Shown: positions 1 through 12,770, counted from the first letter of the stretch. The stretch: 64,000 nucleotides of DNA from Corynebacterium liangguodongii (GCF_003070865.1 NZ_CP026948.1:1-64000); one strand, 5' to 3'. The notes: generated from the letters alone by a model not told the origin. Program-made: numbers and translations.

Positions 1-125
1 AAAGTTGTGGAACACAAGGTAAGGCCGGCCTTGGCGGCGCCTGCGGGCTGTGAATGACAGTGACAGACACACCGCAGGTGCCGCCGCGGCACGGCGTTGG
101 TACTCACTAGAGGGAAAAGGCAGAC
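1..125 (+). promoter_or_regulatory. dnaA upstream leader
   Basis: This short stretch precedes dnaA and includes its ribosome binding site (AAAAGG at 115-120, five bases before the GTG start). The opening bases contain TTGTGGAA, which partly resembles a reverse DnaA box and may be the end of an autoregulatory region outside the window. No confident -10 or -35 box can be named. Confidence 0.4.
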
Positions 126-1787
126 GTGGCAGACGAACAGCTTGGGGCGCTTTGGGGAGACGTCGTAACGGAGCTCCTCAACCTCTCGGAGCGCCCCAAC
201 TCCACCATCCCGACGCTCACGCACCAGGAGCGGATCTACCTGCGGCTGGTCACGCCGGTCATGGCTGTCGATGGCTACGTCATCCTCGCCGCGCCCAACC
301 CCACCGCCAAGGCGGTCATCGAGGACAGCCTGGGCACGCACATCACCTCGCTGCTCACCCGGAAGCTGGGCCGACCTTGCACCCTGGCGGTGTCCATCAA
401 GCCCGCGAGTAGCGAGCCCACAGAGCCCACAATGCCCACAGAGCCGACGGGTCCCGCTGAGCCGGCTGTGTCGTCCGAGCCCGCACGATCCGCGGAACCC
501 GCCGCCCAGCCACCGGCCGACGGCGGGTGGTACGCCACGACGAGCACACCCGCTTACCCGCCGCAGGCCACGGGCGGCAGGGTCGTCGGCGAGCAGATCC
601 CCATGGGGCTAGACGAGCTGGCCAGGCTGCACTCCCAACAGCGCGAAACGAGGGAGGGCGGCGCACAGGGCGAGCGCAAGCACACCGGCGCCCACCCGAC
701 GGTGGCCCCGCGCCTGCCGCGCGAGACCCCCGCCCACAACCCCGACCGCGAGGCGAGCCTCAACCCGAAGTACACCTTCGAGAACTTCGTCATCGGCTCA
801 TCGAACCGCTTTGCCAACGGTGCCGCGGTCGCCGTGGCTGAAAACCCCGCTCGCGCCTACAACCCGCTGTTTATCTGGGGCGGCTCCGGGCTGGGCAAGA
901 CCCACCTGCTCCACGCGGCCGGCAACTACGCCAAGCTCCTGCAGCCGAACCTGCGCATCAGCTACGTCTCCTCCGAGGAGTTCACCAACGACTACATCAA
1001 CTCGGTGCGCGACGACCGCCAGGAGAGCTTCAAGCGGCGCTACCGCAACCTCGACATCCTCATGGTCGACGACATCCAGTTCCTCGAAGGCAAGGAGGGC
1101 ACCCAGGAGGAGTTCTTCCACACGTTTAACGCCTTACACCAGCAGAACAAGCAGATCATCTTGTCCTCCGACCGGCCCCCGCGCCAGCTCACGACGCTGG
1201 AGGACAGGCTGCGCACCCGCTTCGAGGGCGGGCTTATTACCGACGTCCAGCCGCCCGACCTGGAGACCCGCATCGCGATTTTGATGAAGAAGGCCTCCGC
1301 CGACGGCACACGCGTCGATCACACCGTGCTCGAGCTCATTGCCTCGCAGTTCGAGTCGTCGATTAGGGAGCTCGAAGGTGCCCTGATCAGGGTCTCGGCG
1401 TACTCCTCGCTCATCAACGAGCCGATTACCCTCGACGTCGCGCAGGTCGCGCTCCGCGACATCCTGCCCAACGGCGGGGAGATCAACATCAGTGCCACCG
1501 CCATCAAAGAGGCGGCGGCCGAGTACTTCGGCGTCTCCCTTGAGCAGCTCACGGGTGCGGGGAAGACGAGGCAGGTCGCCCACGCCCGGCAGCTAGCGAT
1601 GTACCTGTGCCGCGAGCTCACCGACCTTTCGCTGCCGAAGATCGGCTCCGAGTTCGGGGGCAAGGACCACACGACGGTGATGTATGCCGACCGGAAGATC
1701 CGCAAGGAAATGACGGAAAACCGCGGCACCTACGACGAGATTAAGGAGCTCACTCAGCTCATCAAGCTCCGCGCTCGGACCCACTAG
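126..1787 (+). CDS. dnaA: Chromosomal replication initiator protein DnaA
   Basis: DnaA is the AAA+ ATPase that binds DnaA boxes at oriC, melts the origin and helps load the replicative helicase. The 553-residue product has the four expected parts: an N-terminal interaction domain (about 1-95), a long Pro/Glu/Thr-rich linker (about 95-210), an AAA+ core with Walker A GGSGLGKT (about 252-259) and a Walker B ending VDDIQ, and a C-terminal helix-turn-helix domain with the signature GKDHTTVMYA near residue 512. The GTG start at 126 has a good ribosome binding site at 115-120. The gene opens the canonical dnaA-dnaN-recF-dciA-gyrB series and is followed by a terminator and a spacer holding DnaA boxes. 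The linker is low-complexity with repeated EP dipeptides, common in actinobacterial DnaA. Identification is secure. Confidence 0.99.
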   Translation: MADEQLGALWGDVVTELLNLSERPNSTIPTLTHQERIYLRLVTPVMAVDGYVILAAPNPTAKAVIEDSLGTHITSLLTRKLGRPCTLAVSIKPASSEPTEPTMPTEPTGPAEPAVSSEPARSAEPAAQPPADGGWYATTSTPAYPPQATGGRVVGEQIPMGLDELARLHSQQRETREGGAQGERKHTGAHPTVAPRLPRETPAHNPDREASLNPKYTFENFVIGSSNRFANGAAVAVAENPARAYNPLFIWGGSGLGKTHLLHAAGNYAKLLQPNLRISYVSSEEFTNDYINSVRDDRQESFKRRYRNLDILMVDDIQFLEGKEGTQEEFFHTFNALHQQNKQIILSSDRPPRQLTTLEDRLRTRFEGGLITDVQPPDLETRIAILMKKASADGTRVDHTVLELIASQFESSIRELEGALIRVSAYSSLINEPITLDVAQVALRDILPNGGEINISATAIKEAAAEYFGVSLEQLTGAGKTRQVAHARQLAMYLCRELTDLSLPKIGSEFGGKDHTTVMYADRKIRKEMTENRGTYDEIKELTQLIKLRARTH

Positions 1788-1823
1788 CTGTAATTCTTTC
1801 CCCGGTAGTACCCCTGCACGATC

Positions 1824-1849
1824 GCCCCGCCAGCCGGGGCTTTTTCTTT
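1824..1849 (+). terminator. Intrinsic terminator after dnaA
   Basis: GCCCCG at 1824-1829 pairs with CGGGGC at 1835-1840 around a five-base loop, followed at once by a T-rich run (TTTTTCTTT). It lies about 35 bases after the dnaA stop and should end the dnaA transcript before the origin spacer. Confidence 0.8.
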
Positions 1850-2280
1850 ATCCACAGGGTTACTCACAGCTGTGTAATTCCACCGTTGTGATTCGGTGAG
1901 CTTGCTCACTTGTGGCGCGGGACACACTTTTCGGGCGCTGTTGATAACCCCGCGCTGAGTGTGAAATCCCAGTGAGGAAACACCGCCGCGCTGTGGACGG
2001 CTGAGGCAGGCGGAAAAGTTATCCACAACTGCGAGGAGATATCCACAGTTTTTCCACACCGTAGGACACACGCCCGACACGCCGTGCGAGCGGCGCGGAT
2101 CGCCCGTCCTCCACAGAGTGCACAGGGCTTACTGCTGTTACCGCTCTTTTACTTGTAATTCATCCTGAGGGAAACGGGGTGTGTGAAATCGCCGCCTGCC
2201 GCCCCCGCTCCCGGCGTCGCCACGCGAATGGAAAACGGGGACCCGCGCGCCTAAGGTGGAGCGAAATGACATGTAACTCG
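1841..2280. other. Candidate oriC, dnaA-dnaN spacer with DnaA boxes
   Basis: The gene-free spacer between dnaA and dnaN contains two exact TTATCCACA boxes (1848-1856 and 2019-2027), a TTTTCCACA box (2050-2058) that fits TTWTNCACA, and near matches ATATCCACA (2039-2047) and TTACTCACA (1860-1868). Its base composition is lower in GC than the flanking genes. The dnaA-dnaN gap is the usual oriC site in Corynebacterium and related genera, so this is the default origin call. A second, denser box cluster lies near 39.6-39.85 kb. Confidence 0.8.
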
Positions 2281-2333
2281 TGGCGTCGCTTGTGGGCTGC
2301 GCCGCATCGAGCGCGCAAGGAGTATCCGCTGGC

Positions 2334-3542
2334 ATGGATGACAACGTAGGAAACCCCGCGTCGACTTCGGTGTCGTTCCGCGTCCACAAGGACGACCTCT
2401 CCGATGCGGTGGCCTGGGTCGCCCGCATGCTGCCGACGAAAAACACCCAGCCGGTGCTCCGCGCAGTGGTCATCACCGCAGACTCCGACGGGCTTGAGTT
2501 CGCCGGGTTCGACTACGAAGTCTCCTCCCGCGTGCGCATCGCCGCCGAAGTCAGCCAACCAGGCCGCGTCGCCGTGGCCGGCAAACTCATGGCCGACATC
2601 GTGGCCAACATGCCCGCCAAGCCGATGGAGGTGACCACCGACGACACCACCATGCTGCTCAAGGGCGGGGCCGCCCGCTTCGAGCTGCCGCTTATGCCGC
2701 TCGATGATTACCCTCAGCTGCCCGCCCTTCCCGAGGTCACCGGCAGGATCTCTCCGGCAACCTTCGTCGGCGCCGTCACCCAGGTCGCCTCGGCGGCCGG
2801 GCGGGACGACACCCTGCCGATGCTCACCGGAATCCACATGGAAGTCTCCGGCACCAACCTGCAGCTCACCGCGACCGACCGCTTCCGCCTCGCCATCCGC
2901 CGCGTGAGCTGGGAGCCGGTCGCCCCAGAGGTCGAAGCCAAGCTGCTCATCCCGGCCAAGACCCTCCTCGATAACGCCCGGACCCTCGATACCCACCTCG
3001 ACGACCCGATCGAGATCGCGGTGGGTGCGGCCGGCAACGTCGGCGGCGAGGGCCTCTTCGGCCTCCACTCCGCCAACCGGGAAACGACGACGCGTATGCT
3101 CGACGCCGACTTCCCCAACATCTCCCCGCTGCTGCCGAAGACGCACACCTCAATGGCGAGCGTCGAGATCTCCCCGCTGCTCGAGGCGATCCGCCGCGTC
3201 AGCCTCGTTGCGGACCGCAACGCCCAGGTGCGGATGCACTTCCGCCCGGGTGAGGTCACCCTGTATGCCTCCGGCGCGGATTCCGGGGAGGCGAGCGAGA
3301 CGGTGGAGGCCGCGTTTACGGGCGCAGACGAGCTGCTCATTGCGTTTAACTCGGGATACCTCAAAGACGGCCTGGGGGTCATCTCCACCCCGCGCGTCGT
3401 CTTCGGGTTCACCGAGGCCTCCCGCCCGGCGATCATGATCCCCGAGCCCGAGGCCCTGCCGGAGGCAGAGGCGGACGGCACGTTTGCCACCCCGGCGACC
3501 GACTTCACGTACCTGCTCATGCCGGTGCGGTTGCCCGGATAG
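2334..3542 (+). CDS. dnaN: DNA polymerase III beta subunit (sliding clamp)
   Basis: DnaN forms the dimeric ring that tethers the replicative polymerase to DNA and also recruits repair proteins. The 402-residue product shows the usual three repeated clamp domains and ends in the characteristic MPVRL segment close to the C-terminus (LLMPVRLPG). The reading frame is open upstream to 2280, but ATG 2334 is preferred: AAGGAG at 2317-2322 lies about eleven bases before it, and homologues begin near the conserved [11 protein letters not shown] segment. recF follows after 14 bases, so the two are probably co-transcribed. Identification is secure; only the start is open to slight doubt. Confidence 0.97.
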   Translation: MDDNVGNPASTSVSFRVHKDDLSDAVAWVARMLPTKNTQPVLRAVVITADSDGLEFAGFDYEVSSRVRIAAEVSQPGRVAVAGKLMADIVANMPAKPMEVTTDDTTMLLKGGAARFELPLMPLDDYPQLPALPEVTGRISPATFVGAVTQVASAAGRDDTLPMLTGIHMEVSGTNLQLTATDRFRLAIRRVSWEPVAPEVEAKLLIPAKTLLDNARTLDTHLDDPIEIAVGAAGNVGGEGLFGLHSANRETTTRMLDADFPNISPLLPKTHTSMASVEISPLLEAIRRVSLVADRNAQVRMHFRPGEVTLYASGADSGEASETVEAAFTGADELLIAFNSGYLKDGLGVISTPRVVFGFTEASRPAIMIPEPEALPEAEADGTFATPATDFTYLLMPVRLPG

Positions 3543-3556
3543 TCGGTCGCTGCCCC

Positions 3557-4741
3557 TTGTTCGTCCGTGAACTCAACCTGCGCGATTTTCGCTCCTGGCC
3601 GGAGCTCGGCTGCGAGCTGGGGCCAGGGGCAACCGTGTTCTCCGGCCGCAACGGACACGGCAAGACCAACATCGTCGAGGCGCTGCACTACACGGCCAAG
3701 CTGAGCAGCCACCGGGTCTCCTCGGACGCCCCGCTCATCCGCGCCGGGGCCGCCAGCGCACGGGTGTCCTGCACGACCGTCAACGCCGGCCGGGAGCTGA
3801 CCACCCACCTGCTGCTCAAAGCCTCCGGTGCGAACCAGGCCCAGATCAACCGCACCCGGCTGAAATCCCCGCGGAAGCTGCTCGGCGTGCTGCGCACCGT
3901 GATGTTTTCTCCGGAAGACCTGCGTCTTGTCGTGGGGGAGCCGGCCGAGCGACGGCGCTTCCTCGACGACCTCGCGGCCGAGCGGGCGCCGCGGCTGGGC
4001 GGCGCGAAGGCCGATTTTGACAAGGTGCTGCGCCAGAGAAACGCGCTGCTTCGCCACTCGGCGATGGATTTGCGCCGCGGCTACGGCGACGGCGCGGGCG
4101 CAAGCGCGCTGGCCACCCTCGATGTGTGGGACTCGCAGCTCGCCAGCCACGGCGCGCAGGTCATCGCGGGCAGGCTCGCGCTTCTCGACGCCCTCGCTCC
4201 CCACATCGAGAGCTCTTACGCCGCCGTTGCCCCCGAATCGCGCCCCGCTTCTGTGAGCTACTCCTCCACACTCGACGCGGCGCTCGAGCGCCTCGCCGGC
4301 GAGGGCACCCGGGACGCCGCGGTCATCGAGGCGGCGATGCTCAGCGAGCTCGCGCGGCGCCGCAAAGAGGAGATCGAGCGCGGCACCACTCTGGTCGGAC
4401 CGCACCGCGACGACGTCGTGCTCATGCTGGGCGATGCCCCCGCCAAGGGCTACGCCAGCCACGGGGAGACGTGGTCGCTCGCCCTGGCGCTCCACCTCGC
4501 CGAATACGCCCTGCTCTCCGCCGAGGGCTCGGCCCCGGTGCTCATCCTCGACGATGTGTTTGCCGAGCTCGACACCGCGCGCCGCCAGCGCCTCGTCGCC
4601 GTTGCCGAGCAGGCAGAACAGGTTCTCATCACCGCAGCGGTGGGAGACGACCTGCCGGCGAGCCTGGCCGAGACGGTGACGGCGCGCTACGCGGTGACGA
4701 TGGTAGACGGCGCCTCGACCCTGGAGCGCGACGATGCCTGA
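3557..4741 (+). CDS. recF: DNA replication and repair protein RecF
   Basis: RecF is an SMC-like ATPase that helps load RecA at single-strand gaps. The 394-residue product starts with the family's typical opening ([14 protein letters not shown]), has a Walker A loop GRNGHGKTN around residues 29-38, an ABC-type signature region ([10 protein letters not shown]) and a Walker [13 protein letters not shown] near residue 330. The start is TTG at 3557, chosen because it places the conserved strand directly at the N-terminus; the ribosome binding site is weak, suggesting translational coupling with dnaN. Its stop overlaps the start of the next gene by eight bases. Confidence 0.97.
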   Translation: MFVRELNLRDFRSWPELGCELGPGATVFSGRNGHGKTNIVEALHYTAKLSSHRVSSDAPLIRAGAASARVSCTTVNAGRELTTHLLLKASGANQAQINRTRLKSPRKLLGVLRTVMFSPEDLRLVVGEPAERRRFLDDLAAERAPRLGGAKADFDKVLRQRNALLRHSAMDLRRGYGDGAGASALATLDVWDSQLASHGAQVIAGRLALLDALAPHIESSYAAVAPESRPASVSYSSTLDAALERLAGEGTRDAAVIEAAMLSELARRRKEEIERGTTLVGPHRDDVVLMLGDAPAKGYASHGETWSLALALHLAEYALLSAEGSAPVLILDDVFAELDTARRQRLVAVAEQAEQVLITAAVGDDLPASLAETVTARYAVTMVDGASTLERDDA

Positions 4742-5339
4742 CCTGGTCAGCGAGACCTTCCGCGCGCTGCGCGAGACGGCCAAGGCCCGCGGCGGTCGCG
4801 TGCCCGACCTGCGGCGCCAGGGTGGGTCGGTGGTGCCGCGGCGGGCGGGCGCGCTGTCGCTGCGGGATGGTGCCGCGGGGGCGTCGATAAGCGTGCCCGG
4901 GTTAGAGCTCGACACCGCGCCGTCCCCGCGTGGGCCGGCCAGGGGCAGGCCCACCGGGCCCGATGGCCGCGCACTCGGGCGCAGCTACCAGGTCAAGGGC
5001 TTTGGCACCTTGGTGCGCGCCGAGATCCGCAAGCGCGACTGGACCGAGAACATGGCGTACGGGTGGGTCATGGGCAACTGGGCGCAGCTCGTTGGCGACA
5101 AGATTGCGCAGCACACGCAGGTGCAGATGATTAAGGAAGGGGAGGTCTTTATCACCTGCGACCAAACCGCCTGGGCGACGCAGCTGAAGTACATGCAGGC
5201 GACCATCTTGAGCGCGATTGCGCAGAAGGTAGGACCAGGGGTGGTCACCGCCCTCCACGTCTACCCGCCGAGGACCAAGAACTGGCGCAAGGGCCCCCTC
5301 CACGTCAAGGGCCGCGGCCCGCGCGATACCTACGGATAG
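4734..5339 (+). CDS. dciA: DciA-type helicase-loading protein (DUF721)
   Basis: This 201-residue protein belongs to the DUF721/DciA family, which interacts with the replicative helicase DnaB in bacteria that lack the DnaC and DnaI loaders. The DUF721 core occupies about residues 85-185 ([15 protein letters not shown] through VTALHVYPP). The first 80 residues are basic, Arg/Gly/Pro-rich and probably disordered. The ATG overlaps the end of recF by eight bases, showing tight operon structure, and gyrB lies 117 bases downstream. Position between recF and gyrB is standard for actinobacterial DciA. The family call is firm; the helicase-loading role is inherited from the family. Confidence 0.92.
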   Translation: MPDLVSETFRALRETAKARGGRVPDLRRQGGSVVPRRAGALSLRDGAAGASISVPGLELDTAPSPRGPARGRPTGPDGRALGRSYQVKGFGTLVRAEIRKRDWTENMAYGWVMGNWAQLVGDKIAQHTQVQMIKEGEVFITCDQTAWATQLKYMQATILSAIAQKVGPGVVTALHVYPPRTKNWRKGPLHVKGRGPRDTYG

Positions 5340-5423
5340 CCAAAATTGGGCCTACAGCGCCGTCTCGCGGAGTTGGCAAGTGCGGGCAATCTCCCCTACG
5401 GGGTGTAGGATTAGACGGGTTAA

Positions 5424-8731
<3,308 letters not shown>

Positions 8732-8750
8732 GGCGCTAGGGTACCCGATA

Positions 8751-8766
8751 AAGACAGAGCGGTCTA
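8751..8766. promoter_or_regulatory. McbR-type operator before ssuR
   Basis: AAGAC-N6-GTCTA differs at one base from the TAGAC-N6-GTCTA palindrome bound by McbR, the TetR-family master repressor of sulfur metabolism in C. glutamicum. It lies 20 bases upstream of the ssuR start, where the -35 region would be for a leaderless transcript. Confidence 0.6.
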
Positions 8767-8847
8767 TATGGAGGCGCGGCGGGACGGGCTTAGAGAGGCT
8801 CGACTACCTGGGTTTTATGCACGGTGAATCGAACGCTGGCCGCACAT

Positions 8848-8863
8848 TAGACTGCATGGTCTA
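8848..8863. promoter_or_regulatory. McbR-type operator before monooxygenase operon
   Basis: TAGAC-TGCATG-GTCTA is a perfect match to the TAGAC-N6-GTCTA McbR palindrome. It ends nine bases before the first monooxygenase start, so a bound repressor would cover the core promoter of the operon. Confidence 0.75.
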
Positions 8864-8872
8864 CTTGCAGGC

Positions 8873-10069
8873 ATGTCAACCACAGCGCAACACAAGGCAA
8901 CCCTGCACTGGTTCCTACCCACCTACGGCGACTCCCGCACCATCATGCCGGGCGGGCACGGCGCCGGGCTGCACACCGGAGCGCGCGACGCCGACCTGAA
9001 CTACCTCACCCAGATCGCGCTCGCCGCCGAACGCAACGGCTTCGAATCCGTCCTCACCCCGACCGGCCAGTGGTGCGAAGACGCCTGGCTCGCCACCGCC
9101 GCGCTCATCGGCGCAACCAGCAGGTTGAAGTTCCTCGTCGCGCTGCGCCCGGGCCTCGTCTCCCCGCTCCTGCTCGCCCAGCAGGCCGCCACCTTCCAGG
9201 CGCTCTCCGGAAACCGGGTCCTACTCAACGTCGTCGTCGGCGGCGAGGACCACGAGCAGCGCTCATACGGCGACACCCTAAGCAAGCCCGAGCGCTACGC
9301 CCGCGCCGGGGAGGTACTCGATATCACCCACCACCTGTGGAACAAGCCGGAGCCACTCGACTACGCCGGGCAGTACACCACTGCCGAGAATGCGAGCCTG
9401 GCTAAGCGCCCGGCGGTCAGCCCCCCGATCTACCTCGGCGGCTCAAGCGAGGGCGCGATCGATATCGCCTCGCGCCACGCCGATGTGTTCCTCACCTGGG
9501 GCGAGACGCCGCAGGCGGCGGGGGAGAAGCGGGCCCGGGTTGCGGAGGCAGCGGCGGAGCGCGACCGCGAGCTCGACTACGGCATCCGGTTCCACGTCAT
9601 CGCCCGGCCAACCACAGAGGAAGCCTGGGCCGAGGCAGGCCGCCTGCTTTCCCACATCAGCGCCGAGGACGTCGAGAAGATCCAGCGGGGCCTAGCCAAG
9701 TCGCAATCCGAAAGCCAGCGCCGCATGACGCAGCTGCACGGGCAGGGGCACGACTTCCACTCCGGGCAGGACCCGCACGAGCTTGAGGTCTACCCCGGGC
9801 TGTGGGCCGGCGTCGGGCTCGTGCGCGGCGGGGCGGGAACCGCCCTCGTCGGCTCGTATGCCGAGGTCGCGGCTTTGATCAAGGAATACATCGACGAAGG
9901 CTTTGGCCACTTCATCCTCTCCGGCTACCCGCACCTAGAAGAGACCTTCCACGTCGGCGAGGGAGTCGTGCCCGAGTTGCACAAGCTCGGCATCGAAGTC
10001 GCACACCACGACTCGGCAGTCGCGGCCAGCCAACACCAGCAGGTGCCGTTCGCGCCGCGCACCGCCTAA
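8873..10069 (+). CDS. SsuD-like LLM-class FMNH2-dependent monooxygenase
   Basis: This 398-residue protein belongs to the bacterial luciferase-like flavin monooxygenases and resembles alkanesulfonate monooxygenase SsuD, which uses FMNH2 and oxygen to release sulfite from organosulfonates. Family features are the LLM barrel start with EDAWLATAALI, the VNVVVGG-like strand (LLNVVVGGEDHEQRSYGD), PPIYLGGSSEGA and the C-terminal LSGYPHLEET segment. It is the first gene of a four-gene series with its own flavin reductase and two further sulfur-type oxygenases. In C. glutamicum a comparable set (seuA, ssuI, seuB, seuC) serves sulfonate-ester use. ATG 8873 has only a weak ribosome binding site. The family is certain; the exact substrate is unknown. 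Confidence 0.88.
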   Translation: MSTTAQHKATLHWFLPTYGDSRTIMPGGHGAGLHTGARDADLNYLTQIALAAERNGFESVLTPTGQWCEDAWLATAALIGATSRLKFLVALRPGLVSPLLLAQQAATFQALSGNRVLLNVVVGGEDHEQRSYGDTLSKPERYARAGEVLDITHHLWNKPEPLDYAGQYTTAENASLAKRPAVSPPIYLGGSSEGAIDIASRHADVFLTWGETPQAAGEKRARVAEAAAERDRELDYGIRFHVIARPTTEEAWAEAGRLLSHISAEDVEKIQRGLAKSQSESQRRMTQLHGQGHDFHSGQDPHELEVYPGLWAGVGLVRGGAGTALVGSYAEVAALIKEYIDEGFGHFILSGYPHLEETFHVGEGVVPELHKLGIEVAHHDSAVAASQHQQVPFAPRTA

Positions 10070-10102
10070 CCGAACTCATCCCCGAAACAAAAGGACACGC
10101 TT

Positions 10103-10606
10103 ATGACCGCCACCATTTCTTCCCCCGCGCTTGTCGACATCGCCGATACCCGCTCCCTGCGCAACGCTCTCGCGCTCGCCCCCACACCCTTGGCCACGGC
10201 CGCAGCGCTTGTTGATGGCGAGCCGACCGGCATGATCATCGGCAGCTTCGTCGGGCACAGCCTCGCCCCGGCGCTGGTGAGCATCAGCATTCAAAAGACC
10301 TCCACGACCTGGCCCCGCCTGCGCCGCGCCGAGAGCATCGGCCTGAGCATCCTCTCCGAGGCCAATCGCGGCGCGCTCGAGAACTTCTACCGCCCGTCAA
10401 GGCAGCGCTTCGAGGACCTCGACTACGACACCGATGGCCACGCGATCCTGCTGCCGGGTGCCGCGCTCCAAGCGACAACACGGCTCGTCGACGAGGTCGA
10501 CGTCGGCGATCACATCCTGGCCATCGCGCGCATCGAAAACGCGAGCACGGGCGAAGATCATCGCCCGCTCATCTTCCACCGCTCGCTTGTGACCACGACC
10601 GTCTAA
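10103..10606 (+). CDS. NAD(P)H-dependent flavin reductase, SsuI-like
   Basis: This 167-residue protein has the split-barrel flavin-reductase fold typical of the partner that supplies reduced FMN to two-component monooxygenases. Visible features are the family-like start LRNALALAPTPLATAAALVDGEPTGMIIGSF, the core SLAPALVSISIQKTSTTWPRLR (given here in parts: LAPALVSISI then KTSTTWPRLR) and a conserved end LIFHRSLV. A ribosome binding site (AAAGGA) precedes ATG 10103. It lies 33 bases after the SsuD-like gene and 23 bases before the SfnG-like gene, so it probably feeds FMNH2 to all three oxygenases of the operon. The role matches SsuI of C. glutamicum, but the symbol is not assigned without an alignment. 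Confidence 0.85.
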   Translation: MTATISSPALVDIADTRSLRNALALAPTPLATAAALVDGEPTGMIIGSFVGHSLAPALVSISIQKTSTTWPRLRRAESIGLSILSEANRGALENFYRPSRQRFEDLDYDTDGHAILLPGAALQATTRLVDEVDVGDHILAIARIENASTGEDHRPLIFHRSLVTTTV

Positions 10607-10629
10607 CACACCCCAAGGACTTACATTCC

Positions 10630-11715
10630 ATGACCACGTCCCGCATCGCCGACGACCTTTCTTTCGCCTATTGGGTGCCCAACGTCTCCGGGGGCTTAGT
10701 CACCTCGACCGTTCACCAGCGCACCGATTGGGGCATCGAGTACAACCGGGAGCTCGCCCGCCACGCGGAGGAGGCCGGGTTCGACTACGCACTGACACAG
10801 GTGCGCTACCTGTCGAGCTATTCAGCCGAGTTCCAGCACGAGTCCGTGAGTTTCTCGCTTGCGCTACTTGAGGCGACCGAACGCCTCAACGTCATCGCCG
10901 CCGTCCACCCGGGCCTGTGGCAACCGGGCGTGCTGGCCAACCTCGCGGCTACCGCATCCGAGCTATACGACGGGCGCTTCGCCCTCAACATCGTCTCCGG
11001 GTGGCTGCGCGACGAGTTCCGGGCGCTCGGCGAACCCTGGCTCGACCACGACGAGCGCTACCGCCGCTCGGCGGAGTTCCTCCAGGTTCTGCGCGCCCTA
11101 TTTACGCAGGATACGGTGGATTTCGCTGGTGATTTCTACCGCATCCGCGACTACTCGCTCAAGCCCCGGCCTAGCAAGGCTCCGGAGCTTTTCCAGGGCG
11201 GCACCTCCACGGCGGCGCGCTCCAACGGCGGGCGGTATGCGGACTGGTATTTCACCAACGGTGGCAGCGTCGAGGAGCTGCGTGACCAAGTCGCCGAGGT
11301 ACGCCGCCACGCCGAGGAAGCAGGCCGGGAGACCAAGATCGGCGTCAACGCCTTCGTCATCCTGGGCGATACCCAGGCAGAGGCGGAGGATCGTCTGCGC
11401 GAGATCATCGCGCACGCAGACACGGAGTCCGTGAAAACGTTTGCGAAATCCGTGCAAGACGCCGGGGCCGCAACGAAGGACGGCAAGGGAATGTGGGCGA
11501 ACTCTTCGCTCGAAGACCTCGTTCAGTACAACGACGGGTTTAAGACGGGGTTGATTGGCACGGCCGACCGGGTCAGCGAACGCCTCGAGGAGCTGCGCTC
11601 TATCGGAGTCGACCTCGTGCTCACCGGCTTCCTTCACTTCGACGAAGAAGTCCAGCGGTTCGGCCGCGAGATCATCGCGCCCCTGCGCGCGGGCAAGGCG
11701 CCGGTGCATGCCTGA
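10630..11715 (+). CDS. sfnG: SfnG-type dimethylsulfone monooxygenase
   Basis: This 361-residue LLM-class flavin monooxygenase closely follows the SfnG pattern: FAYWVPNVSGGLV at the N-terminus, QHESVSFSLALLEAT, NIVSGW, GEPWLDHDERYRRS and LEDLVQYNDGFKTGLIGT. SfnG uses FMNH2 to oxidise dimethylsulfone to methanesulfinate, a step of sulfur scavenging in pseudomonads. Here it sits between the flavin reductase and an SfnB-like flavoprotein and overlaps the latter by eight bases. The motif agreement is strong. Substrate range in this organism could still differ, since the C. glutamicum counterpart (SeuB) has been tied to sulfonate esters. Confidence 0.85.
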   Translation: MTTSRIADDLSFAYWVPNVSGGLVTSTVHQRTDWGIEYNRELARHAEEAGFDYALTQVRYLSSYSAEFQHESVSFSLALLEATERLNVIAAVHPGLWQPGVLANLAATASELYDGRFALNIVSGWLRDEFRALGEPWLDHDERYRRSAEFLQVLRALFTQDTVDFAGDFYRIRDYSLKPRPSKAPELFQGGTSTAARSNGGRYADWYFTNGGSVEELRDQVAEVRRHAEEAGRETKIGVNAFVILGDTQAEAEDRLREIIAHADTESVKTFAKSVQDAGAATKDGKGMWANSSLEDLVQYNDGFKTGLIGTADRVSERLEELRSIGVDLVLTGFLHFDEEVQRFGREIIAPLRAGKAPVHA

Positions 11716-12742
11716 CGCCCACGATGCCATCCGCGCCGCAGAGCGGGCCGCCGGAGTGCTCACCGCGGCCACGCAGCAGGGCACCGAGCGCAAAGAGGCA
11801 GTCCGGCGCGCCGTCGCGGCACTTAAATCCGGCCCCGCCCTGCGGTTGGACGGCATGCCGCTGTCCACGGGAGTCGAGGTGGTGCGGCGCCTCGCGCGCG
11901 TCGACGGCTCCCTGGCCCAGATCCCGCAGAGTCACCTCGTCTTTGCCAGGCGCTTTCCCGGCCACATCCCGGCCGGAGCATTGATCGCGAACGCCCAAGT
12001 TGACGGCGACCCAGAGGTGGGCATAACAAACGGGCTTTTGACAGGGGAGAAGCGCTTTTGCACCGGTTCGGCCTACGCCGACCTGCTGGCGGTTACCGTG
12101 AGCGCGGAGCCCGCGGTTGCCGTGCTTATCAGGGCGGACGCACCGGGGGTGGGGGTTACGGGCGATTGGGCGGCCATGGGGCAGTCCTACACCGCCAGCG
12201 GGACCGTGCGGTTCGATCGCGTCGATGTCGCGCAGGCCCCGCGCTCGCTGCGTAGCGACGCCCTCGCGCTGCGCCACTACGGCGCTTACGCCCAGGCCCT
12301 CCACGCCGGCATCGATCTCGGGTTGTTCGAGGGGGCAGTGAGTGCCGCCTATGAACGCGCCGGCCTCCCGCGCAACGCCGGGGGCGAGGACCAGCTGCTG
12401 AGCGCGCTCGTCGGGGAGGTGGAGGTCGAGCTGTACGTCGCGCGGGCGTCGCTCAGCAGCATGCTGGGCGCGCTCGACGACCCCTCGGCCGACGCGAACG
12501 AAGTCGCGGAGGACGTCACCGCGGCGAAGCTCGCGATCCAGGATGCGGCGCTGCGCACGGTGCAGAGGCTGTTTGAGGTGACCGGGACCGCGGGTGCCGC
12601 GGGGCAGGATCCCTTGGATAGGTGGTGGCGCGACCTGCGCACCCACACGCTGCACGATAAGCGCCGCGTCAAGCTGGGCCTGTTGGGAAGGCGGGTAGTA
12701 ACGGGGGAGCGGATCCCGCGCAACGAGAAGCTGGGCGGGTAG
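11708..12742 (+). CDS. SfnB/DszC-like acyl-CoA-dehydrogenase-fold flavoprotein
   Basis: This 344-residue protein has an acyl-CoA dehydrogenase fold of the type used by FMNH2-dependent sulfur oxygenases (SfnB, DszC; SeuC in C. glutamicum). Relevant segments are the central beta domain (TGEKRFCTGSAYADLLAV) and the C-terminal helical domain ending DRWWRDLRTHTLHDKRRVKL, which resembles the DszC/SfnB family's conserved Arg/His-rich end. ATG 11708 is chosen although the frame is open earlier, because the upstream part only shadows sfnG; the overlap with sfnG is eight bases. It closes the sulfur operon and probably removes sulfur or oxidises a sulfur compound with FMNH2 from the operon's reductase. 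Confidence 0.8.
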   Translation: MPDAHDAIRAAERAAGVLTAATQQGTERKEAVRRAVAALKSGPALRLDGMPLSTGVEVVRRLARVDGSLAQIPQSHLVFARRFPGHIPAGALIANAQVDGDPEVGITNGLLTGEKRFCTGSAYADLLAVTVSAEPAVAVLIRADAPGVGVTGDWAAMGQSYTASGTVRFDRVDVAQAPRSLRSDALALRHYGAYAQALHAGIDLGLFEGAVSAAYERAGLPRNAGGEDQLLSALVGEVEVELYVARASLSSMLGALDDPSADANEVAEDVTAAKLAIQDAALRTVQRLFEVTGTAGAAGQDPLDRWWRDLRTHTLHDKRRVKLGLLGRRVVTGERIPRNEKLGG

Positions 12743-12770
12743 GTCCGCGGTAGGGTAGGCGCTCGTTGTC

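Noticed and set aside
2714..4954. 746-residue open frame on the minus strand across dnaN and recF
   Set aside because: It is an antisense shadow of high-GC coding DNA, with no family features and overlapping two secure genes.
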